Shown here: piece by piece, positions 56,296 to 64,000 of the stretch
Position numbering within the stretch: the first letter of the stretch is position 1
Layout of the letters: each line of letters opens with the position of its first letter
From: Symsagittifera roscoffensis
Lineage: Eukaryota; Xenacoelomorpha; Acoela; Convolutidae
Length of the DNA: 64,000 nucleotides
Direction of reading: 5' to 3'
NCBI RefSeq assembly: GCF_963678635.1
Contig: NC_087062.1
Coordinates: forward strand, 40,285,676 to 40,349,675
Program-made: the position numbers and the translations under genes
Notes under the pieces: generated by a model
Database searches by the model: none
What the model was told of the DNA's origin: nothing
What the model saw: the letters and a program-made list of their open reading frames with translations, nothing else

Positions 56296-58270
56296 TTTTC
56301 ACTTTTTATCCCAAAAGAAATACCAACTGTCTGTAGTGGCAGTAAGCGACCAGAATGAAAAGAGGAAATAATAGCAATTAGTGATAACGAATCTTGCCGT
56401 CAGCAAAATCAGGTTCAATTAGATTGATAAACTCCGCGATAAAATTTTAAAAGCTACGATGCAAAATGGTTAAAAATTTCCTTTTATGGATAGAGTTCGA
56501 TTAAAATTAGCTTTGTTTTTTTTTTCATCAAAAAGTGTTCAACCGAGTAAGATAACAAACAAGAAAAAGAACGGATTATTTGGTGATAGTTTTTGTAAGA
56601 ACTTGTCTTAAATCAGTCCAAAAAATGATAAAAAAAAGTTTCTACCGTCATTTAAACTATTGGTAAACTAACAGCTTTTCACCACTTTTAACACAAAACA
56701 GTGAGACTTGAAGCCCTTCTCAAGTGTCATAAATTATAGTCTCACTCTAAAAAGAGAATAATAATTTTTGGTACAAATGTTTTCCAATTTGATAGCAGAG
56801 CTAATCTAAATATTAGTCTCATCTTTTCGTTCCAAATGATTGATTGAAATTTCTGATGATGCAGAGGGACTCGCTTGACGCGCGTGAGCTTACATGGAAT
56901 TAAGCAGACAAACTTTGAAAAAAAAAATAGAAGCGAAAGGCAGAAGCATTTCTTCAATAAAGAAAGTAATAACGGGAACCGCTTAATTACTATTTGAATT
57001 GCGTTTCAAGAAAATTCACGTGATAAGAAAGGTGAATATGGATTAAGAATAATTTGAACGCCCTTAGTTTTTATATGTAAAAGACGTTTTTTATCATTTC
57101 ATAATTATATCAACTCAATTCATTTTTTGATTTTTAAATTGATGACGCTCACGCTAGATTTCGGCCTTTGATTTATAAATAGCTCATCTAATTTTGATGA
57201 AAATGGGGGTAAGTCAACCTTTTGTTTGTTTTCAGTTTTTTTTTGGTTGGTGGGGGAGTTTGGACACTTTACAAAATAACCAGACCGACCCCAATTGAAG
57301 CTCTACGTGGATCCATTTTGGTAACACTGTTACATCGAACCCAATAATATAATCATTTGGGTCTGCTAGTAGCTTTGTCTGCTTATTGGTCTCTGGCCAG
57401 AAGGAGGATAGAATAGATAGAAATTAAGTTCCCCTGAAGAAATTGTGATGACATCTCCCCTCTTTTTCTCCGTGCGTCATCAAATTTCAATCTGCTGCAT
57501 CACGACTGCAGTAACTGCCATTAAAAGGTCTATCAAAAAGGATGAGCCAAAGAGCTGCACCAGGTTTTTAAACTTTCTCTGTCGAGATTTAAAGCAAGTT
57601 TTCATTTCGGAGTGAAAAAGGCAGGGCTACTCTAAGCTCAAGTACTCTGATATATTTATCATATTTAGGTTGAATAAGCATAGCGGGCGAAAAGCCTAAC
57701 CAGTAAGACTGACTGATTTTCAGGTGTTTGAATTCATTGTTTTCTTATTTTCATTCAAACTTCTAACATTTTTTGCAAAAACTAATGTCAATATAAATTT
57801 AAGTGTATACTGAAACTTTGGTATGGCCAGGCTTAATGATATACTCAATGTTGAAAAGTCACATCTTATATAAATTTATTATTTAATTTAATCAGATATT
57901 TTTTGTGGATTTCTTTCCAACGCCCAATTTTCCCAGCAAAGTATCGTATATCGCCAAAACAGAGTATTTGCGGCTTTTTTCACCACCATGCTTCCATTTA
58001 AGCCTGCTGAATTTTTATCAGGAAACATAGTTTTTAAACTGCCCGATGGATAAATCTTTGATCAGGGCTTACTTATTTCCGATGAAAGGGATTCAACCAA
58101 GGGTAGTCAAAATAATTGATCAATACTTTGACAAGCAACAAAAAATTGTAATCAAAGCGATACGAACATGAAAAGGATAATCACTTAAGGAGATTGGAAT
58201 TTAATGAAGCGAAATCATCGAAAAACGATTTTTGGTCATTTGTTTCAGGGTCGAGTTGATCAGACTTTCG
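56296..58270. other. Intergenic, nothing recognised
   Basis: AT-rich DNA upstream of the ARL16-like gene. No supported gene, RNA or mobile element. Its promoter presumably lies in the first few hundred bases. Confidence 0.5.
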
Positions 58271-58279
58271 AAGAAAATG

Positions 58280-58612
58280 GAATATTTGTGCAGATCCAAA
58301 GGGTCTCCTTTGTACTATTATGAAATAACCATTTTTGGCTGACGAACCCTAAAAATTTTCTAAGGAAAAAAACGTAATTTCTTAGTTAAATGATTTAAAA
58401 AAACTAAAAACGCCTTTTTCGGCCCGTTTTTTCAAAATTTTACCTGCGGCGCAGAAAAGTTAACCAAAATAAAGTCTTTTTAGTGGCTTGGGAGAGCTCG
58501 GTAACCAATTTGGTTGACCTGCATAAAAATTCGACAAATTTTTCGAAACTTTTTTGAGAATCCGACCCCCCCCCCCCCATCGAGAAAATCCTAGACCCAC
58601 CCCTGCTTGTGA
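58280..58612. mobile_element. MITE copy related to the one in the eL32 intron
   Basis: AAAGGGTCTCCTTTGTACTATTAT near 58298, then GGTAACCAATTTGGTTGACC near 58499, a run of 13-14 C at 58567, and a right end ATCCTAGACCCACCCCTGC, the inverted counterpart of a GCRGGGGTGGRTCTAGGAT terminus. It matches 30710-30900 in order and strand. Confidence 0.6.
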
Positions 58613-58614
58613 TC

Positions 58615-59890
58615 AATTTTTTTAAATTAAGAGAGTTAGCCCAAATTGCCAATTAGCCCAATTTCGGACAATTAACGCGCGATTAGTTTCGCGCTTTTAA
58701 CTTGTCAGCGGAAATTTAGAAATCGTTCCAGAATTGGTTGAAAAGTGCTATTCTTCATAATTGCTACCTTACTATGAGCGAAATCCATAATTGTGTTTTT
58801 GATATGGCGTGTGGGGGTGATTTAAAAACACTGCTCTATACACCTTAAAAGGCAGTCGGAAAAATCAGGGCTTTGCCCCGATATGAGCAATCGTGTTGTT
58901 CCGAGTTTCAAAGAAAACGGAATATATATGCTTCGGGTAGTTTTTAGTTGTTCAGTTGATTTTCGGCGATTGAAAGAAAAATTGACAAAAATTTTCTTAT
59001 TGCTTTTTGAAGATACCAACTTACTGAGTTCAAAGTGTACCAGAATAAACTATAAGCTTTGAAGAATTTATTCGTAATGCCGAGAGCGTAACGCGAATTT
59101 TTTATGCATGGCTGAATGTCCCGCACAGCAAAATGGCTTCAGCTTGAACGGAGGTTAGCTAATTGGTCGTATTAAGTTCGTACCGCTAAAGGTTTTGCAC
59201 TTTATCTTTGATTTTGTCCAAAATTTATAGATTTCCAATATTTTATTTTCCCAAAATCTATTCGATAGGGATCAAGGGAGAGTCGGAACATTCAGGGCTT
59301 TGCCTTGATATACGAGCAGTCTTGTTGTTCCGACTTTCGTAGTAACGGAACATTGGCGCTCGTTGTGTTTTTTTTCTTCAGACAAATTTCGACTCGTTGG
59401 CGCTCGGGGTGGTTTTTTCTTCAGACAAAATTCGACTAGCAATTTTTGACATTTTTTATCATTCGAAAGGCATTGTTGTCTTGAGCTTCAATTTGAAAAA
59501 ATATTTTACCTGTGATCATTTTTCTTAATGTTATGGGTGTTTTAAGATTGCCACTTTGGTCAATTTGGGACACTTAACGCGCGGTATAATTTGCGCTATT
59601 AACGCGTTAGCGGAGAATTAATACGTCTGAGAAATCCTTCCAAATTGGTTGAAGGAGGCTTACTTGCCATAAATTATTTATTTTTTTATATGGCGTGTGG
59701 GGGGATGATTTCACAAAAAATCTCAAAATATATAAAAAAAGTTTTTTCCGTTTTATTTTGTTTCATATAACTTTTTCATGTTATTACTGCTCATAGACCT
59801 TAAATGGCAGTCGGAAAATTCAGAGATTCGGCTTGATGCGAGCAGTTTTGTTCGTCTTCAGTATCTATCAAATGTGAACACTAAAATCAC
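58615..59890. repeat. Diverged direct duplication (period about 890-900 bases)
   Basis: ATTAACGCGCG at about 58671 and CTTAACGCGCGG at 59572; CAGAATTGGTTGAA and CAAATTGGTTGAAGG; ATGGCGTGTGGGGG at 58803 and ATGGCGTGTGGGG at 59690; CTTAAAAGGCAGTCGGAAAA at 58847 and CTTAAATGGCAGTCGGAAAA near 59801. A partial third copy (AGTCGGAACATTCAGGGCTTTG) is at 59282. Non-coding. Confidence 0.75.
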
Positions 59891-60054
59891 AACAAGCAAA
59901 CACAAGATTCAAAGCCGGATACTATAAATCATAGCAGGATACACTTAAAAAAAAAACTTTTTTCGGGTAGTTGTGTTTGATTAAGTATGCCAGCCAAAGT
60001 TAAATAGATAATCGCGCATGATTGCCTACTTTTAAAATTGCGCAGAATAGGGCA

Positions 60055-60515
60055 TGGAGCGGTTAACCGGTTTACAGGTTAACCGATAATTGAAATTTTA
60101 GCCGGTTAAAATTTTTTAACTGCGAAATTGTTCAACAGAGGTTATTGCTAGTACACACTCGGTGTTTCTCATGAACATTTTCTGATTGTTACGATAGAGA
60201 AACACTTTCATCTTATTTATCTTTCATATGAAAAAAATGTGTATGAAAACATCAAAGTTTTAGAAAATTCCCATTGAACTTGATTTTGATATATCGAGGG
60301 ATCCAAATATCGAAATACTGTTAAAAAGATCAAAAAACGGAAAAACTGCCCTATTCGCTATTTCTGTTATCCTGCTTTTGAACAAAAAACGATTCAATTG
60401 AGTGAATTCAAATTTGTTTTATTTGATTTCAATTGTTTTCCTAGAAAATCAGGAGGGATGCAACGGTTCAACAGTTAAACGGTTATTTTAATCCGGCTAA
60501 CCGGTTAGACTAAGA
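60055..60515. repeat. GGTTAACCGG-type repeat pair
   Basis: GGTTAACCGGTTTACAGGTTAACC at 60061-60084 and a related CGGTTCAACAGTTAAACGG...CTAACCGG segment at 60461-60507 bracket about 380 bases. Such GGTTAACC-rich ends occur in small mobile repeats of several animals. No duplication of flanking DNA seen. Confidence 0.4.
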
Positions 60516-61204
60516 GATCAATCACTCAATGCACTTGTACAGGATAACATGATGCGTGCTTATTGGATGCAAAAATTATACAAAAAAGCTACATACGAAT
60601 TAGTTGACTCCTGTTACACCCATCCGGAAAGGATATAGAGTTCATATGCATAATCACTGTTGGTAAGAAACCCCACGAGGCTGTTGTTCTCATTCAATGG
60701 CCGCTTATTATGTAAATCCTCCTCTTGGCCACAATCGACGAATGGTTGTTTTCGATACAAATCTACATTCAGGTTTTTTTGATCTTTTTATGCTTCATAT
60801 GATTGTTGCTGATCGAGTTATATTTTACTAACCTAACTGCATAGGGTTTGTTTAATGACTAGTCATGTTCATAGCAATTTCCCCCTGAAGCTATTTTTAG
60901 GCGCATCTTTTAGGCGGTAGTGGATGAGGCTAAATGAACATTTTGAGGACATCCTGTACCAGTGGGAATGATTTAGGCCGGTGTGAAGGGAATTATCGTG
61001 TCTTATCCGAGTAATTATAATACTTTTCTTTTCTTTTTGAATGCTTCAATTCTTTCTTCTAAAGTATGTATGATTCGTAAACGTTTCTTGCTTTTATTAA
61101 AAGCGCATTGTCGTAATCGACAAGACGAAGTTATGTGACTTTTGGGCGGTACAACAGTGGCGAATTACATACAACGTTTTTCATGAGTCCCGAAAATATT
61201 TTGA

Positions 61205-61246
61205 ATGCAGTTCTGATCTGAACTGATGCAGTTCTGATCTGAACTG
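61205..61246. repeat. Perfect 21-base tandem duplication
   Basis: ATGCAGTTCTGATCTGAACTG occurs twice head to tail. The unit itself contains a small inverted repeat (GTTC...GAAC). Confidence 0.9.
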
Positions 61247-61492
61247 ATCCCAAATCACTGACAAGTAAATTAATTCGAATCAACGGAAGTTGAAAAGTCA
61301 AAAATGGTTATTTTAATTGATACAGCTTGTTAAACAAACAAAAGTTCCCCCTAACCGCGGCGTCATAAATTTTTCTGAAAAAAAATAACTCAGCAAATTG
61401 TCAATTTTTTTCGGTTTTTCTCCTAAACAAAACAGTATTCGAGATGACAAATAGACTTCAAAATTTTGAATATCTTCAGTTTTTGGCACTGT

Positions 61493-61745
61493 TTAAGACA
61501 TTTTCAGTTTCGGCTCTGTTGTACTTCGACTTTGTTGAACGGTGTATAATTTCTTCACATTAAAATATAGAACAGTTTCATCCGGATCCAAAGCAGTATT
61601 TTCAGTTGTTTTTCTAGCATCATTTGTTTTGTTTTTGATACAGTCTCCATCGATATACAACTTTGAGAGCGTCTTTCGAAAATTCTCATAAGAAATGCCC
61701 AGAAGTGATTGAAATGGTCGTACGGGTGTCACAGCCTTGCATAAA
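61493..61745 (-). mobile_element. Penelope-like reverse transcriptase fragment
   Basis: About 80 residues in one open frame: TPVRPFQSLLGISYENFRKTL, then DCIKNKTNDARKTTENTALDPDETVLYFNVKKLYT. This resembles the start of Penelope-type RTs (RPIxSxxNSPTYKLAKFL, then a spacer, then LVSFDVVSLFTNVP). The catalytic Asp of SFDVVSLYT is replaced by Asn (YFNVKKLYT), and the rest of the RT is not evident nearby. Fragment of a dead copy. Identification is by motif pattern only. Confidence 0.45.
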
Positions 61746-62689
61746 ATAGCTAAGATCTACAACTGGCGAGTTGTTCACTTGTTGAATAAACCTTAGAACA
61801 CAAATAATCATTTAGCTTGTTCCTTTTGTTCAGTAATTATTTGTTAAATTCCCGTGTAGTCATCAGTAGTTGCCTCTTTTATCAAAAATTGAACAGATCG
61901 CAACTTAAATACCAGTTTTTCTTCCTAGACTTTTTCTCAATAAGGAATAATTTACCCTTTTAGCCAGCAACTCATTATTCTTGAGGTAAATTAGATTATT
62001 AATTAATATAGTAATTATGACAATACAGAATTTGGGATATCTCCAAGTGGAAAAACAAGTCGCAATATGAGTTTTAACTGAAACAATAGTGGTTCTGTCT
62101 TTGGTTTTAGATGGAATGAAAATTTGATAATCTTTTCCAGTTTTTAAACGAAGTTCAGTTTTTCAAACATCTGAATTTTTCACAAGAGAAACCGTTTTTT
62201 AGATACATAGATCGTTTTCAAAAAACGTCAAGATGAAATAGTTTTAGAACAGTTTCGATAAATTTTTGTTGCTTTCAATTACGGGCAACTACAACAAATT
62301 CTCACAGTTGACTTTAGCAGGTAAAATAACATAATGTGTGTTTTGATACTAAATTTTAATTTTTTCGGTTTTATCGTGTTTTCGTAATTGAAGACTATCT
62401 CTTGTGGCTCTACGTGCTTTCAGATTTCTTGATTCGCCGAGTTTTTGAGAGTCGATAATGTAATAGTTTTGATGGTGATTGCATATAAAGAATATCGTGC
62501 AGCTCAAAAGACAAACAGAGAGGTGGTAACTTCAAAATAACTAGTCTTCGTTTGTGTTGTCAATCGTAATTCGATAATCTCCAGTTTTTACTTTTCTTTT
62601 GATTATCTTGGTTTATTTTCAGCTCGGAGTTATTGGGTTTCAAGCCGCATGATCAATTGATTTCTTTGAGAAAAATGTAGGTGGAATAG

Positions 62690-63565
62690 GCATTTAGCTT
62701 TAATTTCAGGCTTGCCCTTAGGAACAGATTGCGCTTGAGGAGAAAACGGAACCGATTGCTTTCCGAGAACGTCTTTTAAAGTGTTTTATTCAGGAAATGT
62801 TCGTGGAGATCACTATGCCTAGGTTTTGTTTCACAGTTTCAAGCTGTTCCAATAAATAATTTTTGACGCGCTCTTTGGTTTGTTCATTCAATGCATTTTT
62901 GAAAGCGTGGTAATGATATTTTGACAAACTTAATTTCATTTAGACTTTGCAGCACCATTTGCTCAGTTTAGCTAGGCCATTTTCTTATTTTTCTGGCTTC
63001 ATGGGTAGTACATTGTAGTTGTCAGCGTATCCAATTAAACAGTTGCATAGGCCTTGGGGCAGATCATTTAGGGGCATAGAGAACGGACAAAAAGAAAAGA
63101 GATCCAAAGATAGAGCCTTGTGGTACTCCGCTTGAATTTTCTAACCAATTGGATTTCACATATCCAGTTACGACTCTTTTTTTTGGTCCTTTAGATGACT
63201 ATCAAAGAGTTTGAAAGTTTACGAGCCAATCCGAAAGGTTTTCTTTGCCAAATTTTTCTTCATCAAGTTTTTCAATTAGCCTTCAACTAGTTTTTTAGAA
63301 TCAAGTTTCCAATTCCGTCCTGGCCAGGTGGTTTGAGAGGATTCAAGATTTTTTTTACTTTTTCTTAATTAAAGTAGAAGCTTTTCATTGACTCAGTTCT
63401 AATTGGAGATTCCATTTCATGACGGAATACTGATAATTGAGAGTCATTACAGAAACTTTGAAAGAATTGGTGGAAGAGGTTTGCCTTGCATGCGTCATTA
63501 TCAGCAAATTTTTGTCCGAAAAAACTATTTGTGTTATACTCGATACATTTTTGATGCATAAAATA
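62690..63565 (-). mobile_element. LINE (non-LTR retrotransposon) reverse transcriptase remnant
   Basis: On the minus strand, from about 63560: SFFGQKFADNDACKANLFHQFFQSF; KKILNPLKPPGQDGIGN (about 63368-63317), the LINE RT signature before motif A; GVPQGSIFG (about 63131-63105), matching PQGSxLGP; and GYADN at the YADD site (about 63030). The second catalytic Asp is therefore Asn. Several frame changes and stops separate the pieces. The clade is Jockey/CR1-like by motif style. There is no endonuclease in view. Confidence 0.7.
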
Positions 63566-64000
63566 TATTTGTGGACCCGAGAAAAAACTCTATCGGAAAA
63601 AGTGTGTTGTTTGTAGACTCTTTGATCTTTGCTAGAAAGGATTTGAGCATCGGAAAATAAGTGGTGTTAAAGACTCGCTGATCTTTCCTAGACCTGTTCA
63701 AATTCTTTTAATTTTGTTTTTAATGGTTTGGTGGTTTGAAAAGGTTTGTTGATAAATTGAAAAAAAAAAACGTTTCAAATTGTAGTTGAGCTTCTAAAGT
63801 TTAATTGGACTTTTAAATTGTTCTAAAAGGAAAAAAGACCCACAACAAACCAATTTAACAGTCCTAACGGTTTTGTACAAGTTTTCTGGTACCTTATTTG
63901 ATGCAACTCCTTGTCTTGAAAATGGGGCAAAAGTAACAAAAAAATTCCTTTGCTTAATTTTTAAACATCGAAAATGTACAGCCAACTTCAATTATGGTAA
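63566..64000. other. AT-rich end of window
   Basis: No supported gene. The sequence may include more of the LINE upstream part, but I cannot recognise it. Confidence 0.4.

Overview
The window is animal nuclear DNA, AT-rich and repeat-dense, from an invertebrate I cannot place more precisely. The evidence is conserved animal genes (RAD17, ATP12/ATPAF2, ribosomal protein eL32, an ARL16-like GTPase, a secreted protein with an ApeC-like end), mostly short GT-AG introns (64 to 146 bases in the best-resolved gene), and a large load of transposon fossils. Polypyrimidine-AG sites sit just before several start codons, and one closely packed same-strand gene pair has such a site between its members. 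This fits a lineage with spliced-leader trans-splicing and operons (known in tunicates, cnidarians, flatworms, nematodes, rotifers and others). The trans-splicing is inferred.

Layout. 1-8000: Ty3/Gypsy LTR retroelement on the minus strand, running off the left edge. 8000-12300: non-coding DNA with a tandem, covarying stem-loop (8484-8765) and a dispersed 8-mer CGGAGGGT in both orientations (9015-11068). 12400-15600: small tandem repeats and two inverted-repeat elements, one flanked by perfect 13-base direct repeats. 15603-18577: ten-exon minus-strand gene for a charged, Arg/Ser-rich protein of about 732 residues. It shares a 381-base upstream region with RAD17 (18959-20521, plus), which is followed 55 bases later by the mitochondrial ATP synthase assembly factor ATP12 (20577-21416). 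21900-28200: SINE-like and minisatellite DNA, a 199-residue uncharacterised gene, a long foldback and an old copia fossil. 30130-31129: two-exon eL32. 31150-37300: intergenic repeats, G-rich tracts and a hAT-like MITE. 37420-42624: two-exon secreted protein whose first 5' splice site is triplicated by a 23-base tandem repeat.

43000-53934 is Polinton/Maverick territory. A minus-strand protein-primed type B DNA polymerase starts at 48002. A second, diverged polymerase-type zinc-finger start lies on the plus strand at 53801 and runs into a 200-base assembly gap (53935-54134). Between them are small unrecognised genes, including two neighbouring proteins that look to me like doubled PC4-type ssDNA-binding folds. 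Beyond the gap, on the minus strand, is the front of an ARL16-like gene with a long N-terminal extension. Its remaining exons are lost in or beyond the gap. 56300-64000 is gene-poor, with duplicated repeats, a Penelope-like fragment and a decayed LINE reverse transcriptase.

The host genes belong to separate housekeeping processes (checkpoint clamp loading, F1-ATPase assembly, translation, a small GTPase) and show no shared pathway. The most unusual signals are the covarying stem-loop and CGGAGGGT block, the triplicated splice donor, the RAD17-ATP12 pair, and the head-to-head Polinton starts with the PC4-like pair.
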